NCBI GenBank assembly: GCA_002224055.1
Contig: AZLU01000051.1
Span: 124,001 to 188,000, forward strand
Direction: 5' to 3'
DNA length: 64,000 bases
DNA from: Pezizomycotina sp. ARF18
Lineage: Eukaryota > Ascomycota
The position numbers and the translations under genes were made by a program. Under the pieces are notes generated by a model. That model was not told the origin of the DNA and did no database searches. It saw only the letters and a program-made list of their open reading frames with translations. Shown here in pieces: positions 40,682 to 53,210 of this stretch. Within the stretch, counting starts at the first letter, position 1. Each line of letters begins with the position of its first letter.

Positions 40682-41632
40682 TATCCTAGCATACCTAATG
40701 CATACGTATACATTACAATTCTAGACAGGAAACATAAAGCTACATGTAGGCTAGAAAAAAGACCAGGTATTCTGTCGCATAGATTTAAGAAAAACCTAAA
40801 AAATACACTATGCGAAGATTAATCCTGTGGTCGGGTTATATATTGAGTCCGGATCATGGAAGGTCTGCGTCGCAGCCGTAACGAAACATTACTTCAGTGG
40901 CGTGATAACACGAGAGGTAAGACCGCAGTGTGAGTACTTATTTGCAAGGTATATCCCAATGTTTTCTCGCTAAGAGTAATTTCAGCGGCGTAACTATTAG
41001 GCCGAGATGGAGGAAGAATATAAATTTTAGAACTATCCTGTATTAAGGTACATGATTATGCAGTAATAACTCGTAGGGACTCCCCAGCGATCTGGAGGGA
41101 ATAAGGAATATGGAAATATATAGCTTCGCGCGCAGTAAGATAAACCACCCAAATTAACAATATTTCTAATTATCAGAAATTGTCGAAATATCAACAAGAA
41201 AGAATAAAAAGAGGGGAACTAAATCGCTCGAAAGCAAAGAATAAGGCGCCCAATAAGATGATGAACAATGGCTATCTCATTAGCCAGATTAAAGATCCCT
41301 ATATCCCGCGTCTGGCAAAGGAGACGAAATAATATTAAGAATAACGCTCCCCAAACATTGATGATTTAAAAGAATAAGATTGCATAAAGGCATTAAGCGA
41401 TTGATCCGTGACCCAAAAACTGGTGTTATATTATCCGACGATGCAGCCTTGGTATTTTTGTCGAATATCCTTCCGTTCTAACATGGGTATGCTTTCGCCA
41501 TGGGCTCAGGACTTGGGCAATTGCAGTTTATACACGACGTTCGAACGGTTTCTGCGCGTAAATTACGTGACTATATATTATTAGCTTGAAGTTATGACAT
41601 ATTGCACGATGTAAAAAACTTAAGGTAGCTTA
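40682..41632. other. Intergenic region between two converging genes
   Basis: This is DNA between the DJ-1 stop and the methyltransferase stop, which face each other. It holds no recognisable gene, only A-rich plus-strand DNA. Confidence 0.5.
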
Positions 41633-43443
41633 CTATTCGTTGTATACGTGACATCGCCTCATCCGGAGCGCCTTCTTGACTTCCTCAATGTGGTTTAACG
41701 TCCATTCTCTATCTTTCTGTTTCACCAGGTCATTAATATTAGAAAATAGTCCAAAAGGGTCCAGTTTAAAGTGTAGTATCTGAAAACTTGGAAAGATCAT
41801 ACCCCTAAGAGTCGTATATAAGGCGCTAATATCCAGCCCTCTGTAATTGTTAATCAGTAAGCGCCTATCCAGAGAATATGAACGTATGCGACTTCTTCCT
41901 CTTCCTTACCGACAGCATTCAGCAGGTTAACCAGATACATCGCTCCGAGTATTTTCAGCTCCTTATCCTTCGGCCATGTCCCAATTGGCATCTTGAACTC
42001 GTGCTCGACCAAAGTGTCTTCATCAAACCCCGCACTAATTAGATAGTCCCTCACTTTGTCGTAAACCTTTAGCGGGCGCCCGATCTTATCTAACGCTTGC
42101 GTCGCGAGTCTATTCCACTCATGCAGCACGCTACCGTCCGATAATGTTCCATCGTCGCATTTGAAATCAGCCCTTCGCCACCGATTTCTATCCATCCCCA
42201 GGTTTCAGGACCCTATTTATTATTCCAACAGAACAAAGAAAAATATCAGAAAAACGGTGCCATGGGACTTCATGGTAGAGTACGACCGCTCGGAGACTTA
42301 TTCTAAACGAACCGGTATGCGTTTTTTGTGAACTTGCCCAGTCAGTGACACCAGCATGACATGCTCGGGCGTGCACGAAGTCGAAAGAGTTCGCCGTATA
42401 CGTCCAGTCTTCGTTAAAGTCGTCAACTTCGAATGCGCAATTTGGGGTACCCTAATCAGTTAACAATTAGAGAAAAGCCTGGTATACGAGACTAAACATA
42501 ATGCTGAAGCCATAGTTCCGTGAAGCGGACAAAGTCGAATTATTTGATATGAATTACCATTCGGGTTGTATTGGGGAAAGATCTGGAAATGACAAATATT
42601 AGTTTTCGGGGAGCCCTATAGCATCTCAGAATTTACATCGATTGTTCGTGCATACCGTTTCCTATGACCGCCGCGGAAGGATACTATAGTTTCAAGTTAG
42701 TTTAAACGTTAGAGTCTTTAGAGGTAGGCAGGTTCACGCTTACCATGTCTGCGACCCTCATTGCCCATATTCCTATATTTGAGATCCAATCAATATCACG
42801 TGGTCGCATTGAATAAGCTTGAACGATATTTTTAAATTCTGCATCATACCTGTTCCTGTCCCTAGATCAAGTATTCGCTAGCGTCATCGACGTAGAGTAA
42901 GTAACCGGCGTGGAAAAGGCTACAAACGCTTGGGGAATATTTAGGCCTATACTTGTGGATTTTGATCTATTGGCGCAAGAAACAGTCCATTTTCGGCGTT
43001 CTCGCTCTCGTGTATATTTCGTGGCTAGCGTACGTTTTAAATGAGCAGAATATCCTTCTAGAATAATAGGTTTCTGTCTATATGACTTACAAGAGATCCA
43101 TCTGATCTTGTTGTGCCTATATGGAGATTTACAAGAACTGTCGTTAGTCCAGCATCCTTGTAAGAACCCTGTGATGGCCGAAAGAAAAAGCATACTCACC
43201 TCGTCATTCGGTACTATCCATGATCCTTCCTTATAGGCGTGATATCGTCTTCCATTTTCGTATTTGTAATCTATCCCATGAAATATCACCCTTTTGATTT
43301 AGTGTCACTGTTCAAAAGTTCATGCCAAACAGGTTATACATGTCATGTTGAATATAAATCTCTATGCGTTGCTAACAATAGGCCCTGACCTTTGATACTC
43401 GACTGAAGAGTGTCGGTGATACTCTTTCTGCCCCAGCCGCCAT
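41633..43443 (-). CDS. SAM-dependent methyltransferase (LaeA/UMTA-like)
   Basis: This belongs to the large fungal class I methyltransferase family that includes LaeA-like regulators and small-molecule methyltransferases. The order of motifs is DYKYENGRRYHAYKEG, then IVPNDE; APIDQNPQ-type; SAM-binding motif I LDLGTGTG|IWAMRVADM; DLSPIQPEW; CAFEVDDFNEDWTY; SFDFVHAR; RVLKPGGW; then CDDGTLSDGSVLHEWNRLA, KIGRPLKVYDKVRDYLISAG, MPIGTWPKDKELK and a C-terminal helix ending RRCHVYNE. At least four GT-AG introns are seen: one starting at 43199, 42773-42849 within motif I, and introns either side of DLSPIQPEW; exon 42744-42772 is only 29 nt. The start is uncertain (43443, MAAGAERVSP, or 43289). Several frameshifts, one a shortened C run before CAFEVDD. 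Regulator or tailoring enzyme cannot be decided. Confidence 0.85.
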
Positions 43444-44889
43444 CTCAGCCAATCAGTTCTCCGAATCAACAGGGATAATCGAAATATCATCGGGTAAATT
43501 TCGCAACTAACAAGTCATCGTCCGAATATACAGAATCGTAATCTGATATTCCAGACTATAATTTGAGAGATCGTTAAAATGTTAGTGTTGCTTGGCATCC
43601 TTAAGAAATGAAAATTTCATATAGCTAAAAAGGGGAAGGGGCCAAGGAAGAACTACTTGACAACGTACGTCGTCCGTTTCTATAATAACCTGTTGAGGTT
43701 GCTGCTGCTGCGAGGGCGACCCTACTATAACCATATTTCGTTTATTATTTCTTGAGGCCTCAATATCTTTAAAGAACTTGGTTTGGTCTTTCGGTCGCAC
43801 CAGAACGCAAATTGGATGTAAAGAGTAGATAAGGAGTAGAACGTGAGGAAAGAAACGGGTGAGAGATTTTCGTTCCGCTTTGAAATAATTTTATTTCCCT
43901 GATTAATCTATTTTTGCCCTCGCTTTTCAGGTTTCAACGTAATGCACGCCATAAATGTAAAGTAAGTAGAAACAAGAAAGGACAGTGGGCCTCTCCACTC
44001 TTCGCTCCCGAGCTTTTTTCCTTTTTTGCGAAAGGCTGGAGCGCCAGGGTTAAATTCTTCAGGTTCCAGACTGTTTAAAATCGTCCCGGGCTTGGAGGTG
44101 CCAGTGGAGACCAACACACGGCGGGGCAAGTACCGGTATTCATTGGCTGGCAAATACCGTCCTCTACAAGCCTCCCTTGTTTCCCTCGATTTCCTCTAGG
44201 AACTCAAGGCAAATGTGCCAACGATAAGCGGAACCGGCCACCACTCCGGAAGTTATAACCCAGATTCTCACGAGCGTGGGCGGATCAATACCCAATTTCG
44301 TATTTTTTTTTTTTTTTTGAGCGGTCCAACCCTCAGTTTGACCCGGTTTCTTGGTCATATTAGCGAGAAAGTGTCGATCCTCCGTCAAAAGGTGAAGGGA
44401 AAATGGAAGATTGAGCTAATATACTATGTTGTGTAAATCACGATCGTGACACTAATGAACCCATGGATCTGGGACGCCGGATAAATAGACCTAAGGATTA
44501 AAAAACAGAGGTCAAGACGGCAAACCACGGGGGTAAAAAATCTTTGAACATGGACAACAAGCATGATTTTGAGCGGTAAGGGTTTTATCACGATAGTTGC
44601 ACAATTATAATGATATATACTTAGTAGCCACTTGAGATTTCGAACCGTTCACTTTAAAAATTAATGATTATAAGGCTGAGGACAAAGATCATGGCGCCCG
44701 ATTTAAGCGCCGTGAAGAAGTTTCAACTATTATAAACATCTCCAACAAAACAACAGCCAACTTAATACATCTACAATCCGACCTGTGGTTCAATTTTAAC
44801 GTATCCTCCATATGATTATAATGAATAATATACACTTAATCCAATCCAATTTTCGGGACTTCCGACCAATATTAAAAGGTTTCCGCCTA
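43444..44889. other. Intergenic region with unrecognised open frames
   Basis: This lies between the P450 stop and the methyltransferase start. Three minus-strand frames (44164-44388, 43908-44153, 43582-43800) follow one another and could be pieces of one broken small gene. They include a Q-rich patch (SPSQQQQPQQV). I see no family motif. A T run at about 44306-44321 lies within. Confidence 0.3.
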
Positions 44890-46831
44890 TTACTCCTCGA
44901 CCTTAAGATGCAAGCCGACAGTGCCTTCCGGCGGGTGACCAGCTAGGAAATCCACGTATTCGAGCTCCTGAGTCGATTTATACGTCGTGTTTTCACCGAT
45001 ATTAATCATTTCGGGGAGCATAATGATAGACGCTATGGCGAGGTATATCTCAGACATCGCGAGGCTAGCCTTATTGTTAGCAAAAAAGTCCTTGGTCCTA
45101 TACCCTAAGCGCGCGCTTTCAATGTTTGTTGGTATATATTACTTACTTCAACCCAAGACACGTTCTGGGGCCTTTGCTAAATGGCATCCAGAACTTTTCC
45201 AGCTTGTGCGCGTCAGGGGCTAGCCAGCGCTCAGGCTTGAATTTTTCTGGCTCCGGGAAAACGGCTGGATTCATTTGGATAAACACGCTGCTTTGTGATA
45301 CGACAGTCTGTAAAATTCAGAATTAGTGATTCGTTTAGATAAACGGTAAGATAATCGTGAACTTACACCTAGCGGTAGCTTTTTGCCAAAGAATTCGACA
45401 TTGGGTTCCGTAACAACTCTTGGAAGGCGGGCTGGAAGCGGGCATGCGATTCTGTTATGGAATTTATCCATTAGTTGAGATCGAATGATTAGGCACAGGA
45501 TTGGAAAAACCTTACCGTAATCCTTCTTTGATACAAGCCGTCTATGAGAGGTATGCGTTAGCGGTGGTCACGGCTTCGCACAATGTTTGAATAATTATTC
45601 TTACCAAATAAGGAATCCGTTCCAGCGCCGGCCAGGACATTTGATCAAGTCCACCAGGAAAGGCATCCCCCAGCAGCGACTTGAGCTTTTGGTATCTCTC
45701 CTCATCTTCCAGAATGCCTAGTAGTATAACCTCCATGGAATTGCCAGTCGACTCCGCACCCGCAAAGATATACCCAAGTGCTTCACCAGTCATGTCCCTA
45801 TCGCTAAGCATTGCGGGGGACCGTCCCTTGAACTCGGCGTCCTCCATCTCCGGCCATAAAAACTCGTGAAAGATGGTCCTGTGCTTAGTAGGCACCTTAC
45901 CCTGTTTCCTGATAGTGTTGATATCCTGGTAGAATTTCTCGCGGTACGTATTCAGGAGCGCGGATCCGGGGTCAAGCTTGTTACCTATAGACGGCGGCAT
46001 GTTTACGAGGTTGTAAACGAACCAGATGGTGTCAGCCTGAACATCCAGATGGCCTTGTGAGCGATCTTAGGAGTGTCTGGAAGTCGCGGGCGAGTTTCGG
46101 GTTATCGAGGAATTGATAAGACTCTCCGAAGGTGTAATCTGAAATAATATCGATCGCAAGGGCTCTGAACATGCTGTGGATGTTAAACGACTCCGAAGAC
46201 GCTTTAGATTTTTCGATCAGACCGCAGAGTTTCCGGACGTGTTCTTTGATGATAGGCTCAAGCTCGATGACGCGCTTGCGCCCGAAGAGGGGACTTACGA
46301 CCGCCCGACGCCTTTGGAGTCGTGCGGGTTGATCATAGCGAATGAATTCACAGGGTCTCCGGTAAACCGAAGATAGAATTCGGGATCTTTGGTGAACTTC
46401 GAGCCTTGGTGGAATATCCTATCGTAGGAGCCATCCATAGACATCAAATGCACCTCATCGGGTGTGATACGGATAATAGGACCTGCGCACAAAACATATG
46501 ACAACCGGTTAGTTTCAGAAAACCCTACGATAGTGTCAATAATACAAGTAACACGAACCATATTTCTCATGCCACTTTTCAAACTTATGGAAGTACCGGC
46601 CATCCTGTATGAAATTGTAGTAGAACTCCGTGAGGTAAGTGATTTTCGCCATGGTCGGCCCGGGGATATGCGACAGCGGATGAAACCATAGCCTGTAAAT
46701 GACCTTGCAAAAGCCCGAAACGAAAATGTATAGAGCAAAGACAACCGGGAGCATCGCCACGCCCAGCAGCGGCGTGGGCTCCGGAAGCTCCACATCCCGT
46801 TCCAGGTACGTATGTGTACCGTCATTCCCAT
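44890..46831 (-). CDS. Cytochrome P450 monooxygenase (fungal, trichodiene-oxygenase-like class)
   Basis: This is a haem-thiolate oxygenase of the ER membrane. An N-terminal membrane anchor (VAMLPVVFALYIFVSGF) precedes the hinge YRLWFHPLSHIPGPTMAKIT. Next come GPIIRITPDEVHLMS, RAVVSPLFGRKRVIELEPII, the I-helix oxygen motif YIFAGAESTGNS, the K-helix EGLR (ExxR), the FKPERWL motif, and the haem loop FSKGPRTCLGLNLAMSE with its cysteine. Five GT-AG introns are readable: 46483-46558, 45542-45604, 45452-45515, 45308-45366 and 45065-45146; the last splits CLGL|NLAM right after the haem cysteine. All key residues are present. Frameshifts lie near 46310, around 46030 and near the start, so the start at 46831 is approximate. 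As the neighbour of a methyltransferase and an oxidoreductase, it may serve secondary metabolism. Confidence 0.9.
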
Positions 46832-47800
46832 AGTTGCGGTTCTATTGGAAAGAGGATTAAGAATACTTGTCTGAAGCTGTGAAACCCTTGCCTTTTCCTT
46901 TTTTTACTTCTTAAAATACTTAAGTAACTAAAAAAAACTGACTGTAATTGGGCACGAAAAATCAACAGAATGGGAGGAAAGAAAAGTTCAGTCTTAAAAA
47001 GACAACGCCAGTTCGATGGAAGAAGGCCACTTTGGCCCAAGCAAAAGAGCGCCTTTCTAGTGGCCATTGGCGCCCGCTATTTCAAATTTGCCTAAGATTT
47101 GCCTGATAGCAAAATCTCTTTTTTGCAGCCAAAAATTAGTGCCGGCGCAATTCGACGGGCTCTAATCATTCTGGACGTCCCAGTAATTATTTCGGCACGT
47201 GTGCGGGGTAAAAGATAATTCTGCACGGGGCAGCGATTTTCCGGCAATTTTCTGCAAATCCGGCTAGCAGGGCCTGCAGCCACAAAACTGGATTTCTGAA
47301 CACTTTCTAGTTCATCCAGCCAATCGTTGCTACTACGTAGTCTTCCTTCAGTGGGACCGTTATACTAATGTTATCCCGGTTCCGCGGAATACCACGCTAG
47401 TGGGGGGTCAGTTGGGGTTTTCGTTGTGATCAATTACAAAGCGAGGCCCGAGGCGAGATTTTATAAGGCAAAGTTGGATGCGTATAGGCAAAATCGGGCA
47501 AAGCAGAGAAGGGCGGGTATAGTTAGATTGAGACCGCAAGCATGGTGCCAGCCATCAGGACTTGTAATTGGATAAAGCCTACGGTTTCTAGACGACATAT
47601 AGCTATATAGGTTAGAACACTGGTCCTAGTGGAGGTAAAATAGCTATAATTAGCTTGGTTTTATTCGTAAGTCTATATATATCTCAGGGAGAGTATACGT
47701 TGGATTACACCCTACATTACAAGAAAAGATATCCCGGCCTATCGCGTGGTTCTTTGTGAGCTTTCCCTCGTTTTCAAATACCCATACTCATCCATGCTTT
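46832..47800. other. P450 upstream region
   Basis: This is the likely promoter of the P450. It contains an E-box CACGTG at 47196-47201 set inside CGG-N8-CGG (47193-47206), and a further inverted CGG...CCG spacing near 47240-47265, words used by bHLH and Zn2Cys6 regulators. Such words also occur elsewhere by chance. An open frame reaching 47739 could extend the APH C-terminus. Confidence 0.3.
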
Positions 47801-48955
47801 TCAAGCTCGCGTAGCGCGGGAACACATCGGCCTGTACGTTTTCTCCATCCAGTCTAACTGCTCCAACAATTGAGCCATTTCGTGGCCACTCAATCCTTCC
47901 TTACCCTCCCACCAAGTGCTCAGTACAGCTCCGACCTGCATGATTGTCACAATGGCATCCAGCACTCCATCCGCCTGTCGTAAATCCTCAGGAAGGCTAC
48001 TTCTAAACCCTTCCCACCATGCTTTTGCCATTTGCTCTGATCGAGGCAGTTCGTGCTCCGTTTTTTGTATATTTACGAATGCAATGCGCCTGATCGCCCA
48101 GAGGTTGATACCGAGCGGGAGGATCGACGCTCCTTCCCAGTCTATAAAGCCCTTGATTCCATTCGAATCGTTTAGGATTATCTGAAAAGAAAACCATTTT
48201 AATACTGGCTCTTGCTCGAGATTACAGGGGCAAACTTCACAAAATGAGCTTTTGTCTCAACTTACATTCATAGCATTGATATCTTCATGAATTATCGAAA
48301 GCGGAAGACGATTAACGCTACCGCTCTTAATATTTCAATAAGCCCTGTGATTCGATCCTGCAATCCTTGGTTCTTCGTGTTCACAAACTCTCTCGTGATG
48401 ATATGCTCTAGCCGTGTAGAATATAGCTTTTTAGAACACCCTCGCTTTTTTCATTGATAATGAGCAGCGGCAGCAATGCCGCTATCTGCCTCGCAATATC
48501 CTCATGCTCACCATCGCTAACCTCATCGTAATCGTCCTTGAGGCTATATAATCTTCCGGGTATAAAGTTGGATATATATGCAACAAGGGATATATCTGTG
48601 TGTACTTTTCGCATCGCTGGGACAATGTCTCCGAGCTTTGACCGGGCTAAAGCGGTTTTCGTTGTATCGATCTCATTGTCTCGGAGTTGCACGATCCATT
48701 CGGTATTGTTAGCAAGCTTTACATGGATGGTTTGCTCGCCATGCCTTGGAATTCTGTGAAGCTTGCGGAGACTTCGTCTTGCCCCGTATACCTAGACGCG
48801 ATGGTACAGGCTTCAGAAATCGCTTGGTCGTCCGAGACGTTTTCAATAAGCATAGGCATGATTGAGGTTATAGGAGACCCTGTGAGCGGGCTTCTGGCTT
48901 GATGGCTATACAATATCTTAAAACTTTCTATGTTGGAGAATGAACTGGTTCTCAC
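47801..48955 (-). CDS. Aminoglycoside-phosphotransferase-fold (APH) protein
   Basis: This is a small-molecule kinase-like protein of the APH/choline-kinase superfamily, abundant in filamentous fungi with mostly unknown substrates. N-lobe pieces include TEWIVQLRDNEIDTTKTALA and SLVAYISNFIPGRLYSL. The catalytic loop reads PLSIIHEDINAMN, which has the Asp and Asn of the HxDxxxxN motif. A GT-AG intron (48182-48265) falls immediately after that Asn. Then comes the metal-binding strand IILNDSNGIKGFIDWEGAS (D of IDWE), followed by LPLGINLWAIRRI and a helical C-terminus with AKAWWEGF. Frameshifts lie near 48720, 48410 and 48310. The C-terminus is uncertain: another frame continues to 47739. The start could be 48955 or MPMLIENVSD further in. 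Function beyond the fold is not readable. Confidence 0.8.
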
Positions 48956-49796
48956 GGCTCGTCGTTTGATCTGCTATAAGGAACGTTATTAATTCGCGCA
49001 AGCTTTTGCAAATTAATTATATTATTCCATTCTTTGAATTTTCATTCCGTTAATGTAAATGTCGATGTTCGCGAGGCTCAAGGCTTTCACGGAACTTGAA
49101 TCACGGGATATATGATTCAACTGACAGCATGTTTAGATTCAGCCGCCCATGGCAAATCGAGTAATTCTAACTTAATAAAATGCACGGAGCAGGGTTCCAA
49201 GGATGTTCAATATTTTCACTCAAATTCGTCTTCCCTAAATACATCAAGCTTCAATTTAGACTATCAGCTTGGGTCCAACCGAGAAGTTGGATATTCCCGC
49301 ACATTTAGATTAGCGCTTGTTAAACAATCATGTTGGCTTCATTTTCGATTGTAAGGGGTTAGGCGTATCTAACCGTTAGCCCAAGTACTAACCGCGCGCA
49401 TGATTAAATGAAGAGCTCAAAGCATCATTGATTAATGTAGAAGAAAGCTGATGTGAATATCCTTCAATTTCAATCCCTTGAATTGACACAGTAAACCTAA
49501 AGGTCGGTGAGGCCAGAATGCAGCATGTATTCGTATGGATCGTGTAAATGTCATTACAGCGCTGCCGATGATGAGAACCAAAGTTTGAATTACAAAATGT
49601 ATCAATAGCTACAATGATAGTTGAAGATAAGACTAATAATAAGTATAGAATGAAGTTGTCCTATGCAGAAATTTCGAAGGTAAAAGCAGAACAAAACAAG
49701 TTTAGAGGCAAGCAAATGAGATAGAACAATCAGCTGAAACAATACTATTATCCTACAAGATTACCCTCCATATCACCCCGAAATCGTAATCTCATT
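48956..49796. other. Intergenic region
   Basis: This lies between the FAD oxidoreductase stop and the APH start. No gene is recognised; the DNA is A- and T-rich and probably includes the APH promoter and the oxidoreductase 3' UTR. Confidence 0.5.
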
Positions 49797-50967
49797 TTAA
49801 CCCGATACGTAACCGCGCACCCTCTCCATGAACATCGTCCTTCCTTTTATCAGCCACACGAAGAATGGCCATAACTTCCACCCGAATAGCGATCCGACAC
49901 CGCTCTTTTTCCCGATAGGAACAACGATCATGTCGTAATTCCTAACCTGCACCTTCTTTCCTTCACCCTTAACGGCCTTCGGAGCGACGAACTTCAGCCA
50001 CGACTCCACGGCTACCGGAACGCCATCCAGAACACTAAAGAACGTCCGCGACGACATCGAGGGTATGTCACCGACCGCAAATACTCCGTCTCCAGCCGCC
50101 GTAACGCGCAGCTGATCATCTGTATTAACCCAACCCTTGTCGTCTTTAACGGTATCGGAAGGAAAGAGGAGTTGGGGTGTACGCCCGTCGCATCGATGTA
50201 TAGATCCGCCTTTAGTACGTCACCGCTGGCTAAAGTGATGTTGTACTGCTCCCCGACCTTTTCGACCTTCTCCACCCTCGCGTCCGTCTTAACTTTAATA
50301 CCTGCAGCCTTCATCCTCGTCGCTGCGAGATCACCGAGAGCTTGATCTTTGAGAGTGTGCAGCGGTCTGGGACCGGCCGTTACGAGCGTGACGTCCTTGA
50401 CCTTAGCGCCCGTGAACCATGTCATGATCTCCCCGCTAGTTTCAATCGAAACGGGACCGCCGCCCGCGATAACGATGCTAGAAGCGGCAACGATCTTCTC
50501 GTGCATATCCTGGAGAGCGGCGGTAGAAGCCTCCAGATCCTGCTCCGCATTCAGCTTCCACACGTTGCTCGAGTGATGACTGCCCGACGCGATGAAGAGA
50601 CTGTCGTACTTAAGTCTTTGCTCCTTAGGCGCATCGGTAACGTCCTAGGAGTGAACTCTACGCTCTTGCCGGTAAAGTCACGGCTGTCGCAACGCCGTGG
50701 ATGAAACGGAACTGCTCGGGCGGGTGCTTCGGGAAGTTTCTCTAATGTCGACTTTGATTTTTTCTTGCGGAAATGCTCGGGCGAGACGACGGCGCGCACG
50801 GTGCCGACAGTGAACCAGAAGTGCGTGGAGGCGGAGAGCATGGTTACGCGGTACTTGTTCTTCGTGATCTTCGCGGCTTTGGAGATTTGGGTCTTGAGGA
50901 GGGTGTGGGCCGTACCGAGCGCCGCGGCGCCTCCGCCAATTATAAGAATTTCGTGGGTGTTTGACAT
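49797..50967 (-). CDS. FAD-dependent pyridine nucleotide-disulfide oxidoreductase, AIF2/AMID-type
   Basis: This is an NAD(P)H oxidoreductase of the AMID/AIFM2 (FSP1) group, related to NDH-2 quinone reductases. It appears to be a single exon. MSNTHEILIIGGGAAALGTA holds the first Rossmann GxGxxG for FAD. Next come HFWFTVGTVRAVV, SLFIASGSHHSS, the second nucleotide-binding fold IVIAGGGPVSIETSGEI (NAD(P)H), LKADLYIDATGVHPNSSFLP, and the C-terminal FAD contact DGVFAVGDIPSM. The tail KSGVGSLFGWKLWPFFVWLI is hydrophobic and aromatic, suiting membrane association as in this family. At least three frameshifts lie near 50750, 50650 and 50165. About 380 residues is normal for the family. It may be a redox partner in the locus or an independent housekeeping enzyme. 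Confidence 0.9.
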
Positions 50968-53180
50968 CTCGCGATCGAGTTCTGGTTGCACGGAACGGAG
51001 CGGGGGGAAGATAGTCAATATATCACGAAGGTAAATAGGCTGTAGGCGGTTGGTAGATGTTAATTTGCTCAATTGCTCTTTCGAATGTCGAGTCTAAAAA
51101 CCTCTAACTCTCAATGCACGATACTGGATATCGGAGCAGAGGGAAGAAAATGTCCAGAAGCGAGGTATCGGCCAGCTATATATGTTCAGAACTCTAAAAC
51201 AGAAATAGCCTCTGACCAAGCGCGTCATAGTATCTAGAAATTTCGACGTCGCCATGTCTCCAAACACTAACACGCACAAAGCCGAAAAAGAAAACAAATC
51301 ATACGATCTACTTGCTTTCACCGGATCTCCGAACGACAATCAGCCACAAGGGGAAATCACCTAGCAATTACCGTGCTTTTTAATCAAAAGAAAAACGTAG
51401 GCGAACAAAAATCACTAGGTTGTTTCCAGCATCCAAGGATACGGGAGAGGCGAGGGCAGACTCAATTTTCAAACAATTTTTATGGCAAGGCGAAACGAAT
51501 TCGTCCGAAGATGCTTCTACCGTAACGCTTGTTCTCAATCCATTGGCTCAAATGATGGCTAGTGGCGTATTTCGCGCGATAACACACGATAATTAGATCA
51601 CGACAAAGCCAAGACTTCTAGAGCAGACAGTCTGCCAGGGGAGCTGTGAGCGGCAGATCACGTGCATTCTCGGGCGATACGAGGCCTGCTATTGTCAGCA
51701 AGATTTTGAAGGTCTCAAATTCTCTGAGGGGAAATGATGGGAAATAGGTTTAGATCGCTAATTAAAAAGCTTAAATTAAAACTCAAGTAGGGAAAGTGGG
51801 GCTCCGAAACCCACGGAGAATACCCAAAGTGCCGAAGTTCCGAAACACCGGTCACAATATCCCGGCGTCCTGAGCCTGTATTACATACTCGCTAGTATCC
51901 GTATTTCCTGCGATAGTGTTTCCAAACTTCGAAATAGGGATCTTAAAATTATAGGGACGTTAGATTGGATGTGACACAAGGAATTTTTGGGTGAAAAAAG
52001 CAATGGAAAGCTGCTTACAATAGCATTAGAAACCATAATTCGTCGCAACGGAGATTGTATTTTCTTGATTTGGACCGTTTAAACGCGATATACGGGCTGG
52101 GTTGGACCCTCGAGTATAGTTACTAATACAGAAACCTGAGTTCTATATTGACATCAACCTTTTGTCAACCTTGACGTGTTTCATCCGATCTATAAACACG
52201 GTGTACACTGATTTTTCCGTCCTATTCCTTATTACTGATGAGAGTAACTAATAAAGGAAGCTTACCATTTCTTTGCGGAACCGAGCTTCACATGACGACG
52301 TAGCTGTTTCTAACGCTTCATTAATTAACACTTGATCGCTAAGTTAATACCAGTGTTGCTCTATAGAAGCTTTACACTTCAGTCAATTGCATGGTGTACA
52401 CGGGTCTATATAAGTATCATGCTGACGCTTGGGCAGCAGCAACTGTCATCATCAGAAACCAAACTATTTTTTAGTTCCTCATATCAGAGCTTGCTTTTTA
52501 ATCCGATTTCAAGATTCCTAATAAAAGTCCAGATTGCTCCGCTGTAAATTTTTCAAGACGATGTGCGTATAGTAGATGATATTTAATATTTACAGGATAT
52601 ATCTCAGCCAAAAAAAAATATTAGGACTAGACATTAAACCAAACGAAACACATCATTGGCGTATAGGTATTAGTGGTAAGGTTGTTAGATTTTGGTTATG
52701 CCTTCACAAAGGGTAATATAACGAGCTTCGTACCTATAGATTTGCACCAGATACTCGCGGATTTTTACTTTACAGTGTCATATAACCCTATAGATGGCTA
52801 GTGATTAAGATGTCTTCCAGTAAAATACACCGTGGGAGAACTCGGGCTAAAGTTTAGAATAAGTAAAGAATTCTAAGATCAAATAAATGACTCATTAATG
52901 AATTTTCGGAGCGATTGAAGAATAATACTTAATGATACCAAGTACTATAGTCGCGACTTGAAGATAAAGCCACAGGGCAATCAATGATTTAATAAATAAA
53001 ATAATGAATTAGAGTATTTAATCGTAACTAGAATAGGAATTATAGCTAAGCAGATAAGCAAGCACCTTGCTCCCTTATCCGGGCCGGGTCTCAGCTCAAG
53101 CCCGGCGTAAAGCGTGCAGCTCGACCTCACCTGAAAATATATTGTCAGCTTTCTCCCTTATCCTGCATCCAATTCTAGAA
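50968..53180. other. Intergenic region upstream of the oxidoreductase and tRNA
   Basis: No gene is recognised. It contains CTCCG-N7-CGGAG at 51802-51818 and the palindrome GCAGACAGTCTGC at 51622-51634, either of which could bind a regulator. GCCGGG and CCCGGC arms pair around 53083-53105, about 80-100 bp before the tRNA. The middle is AT-rich and decayed. Confidence 0.4.
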
Positions 53181-53210
53181 CCGATCTTAGCTCAGTTGGT
53201 AGAGCATCAG

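Noticed and set aside
46822-47067. 81-codon minus-strand frame before the P450
   Set aside because: It overlaps the P450 start region and has no motif; it is better explained as 5' leader.
51094-51339. 81-codon minus-strand frame upstream of the FAD oxidoreductase
   Set aside because: Its composition is random-like (C-, F-, S- and R-rich) with no homologous family; it is treated as promoter DNA.
47196-51664. CACGTG E-boxes at 47196 and 51659 as evidence of co-regulation
   Set aside because: The same 6-mer occurs several more times in gene-free DNA (for example near 34590, 34795, 38225 and 39512), so chance explains it.
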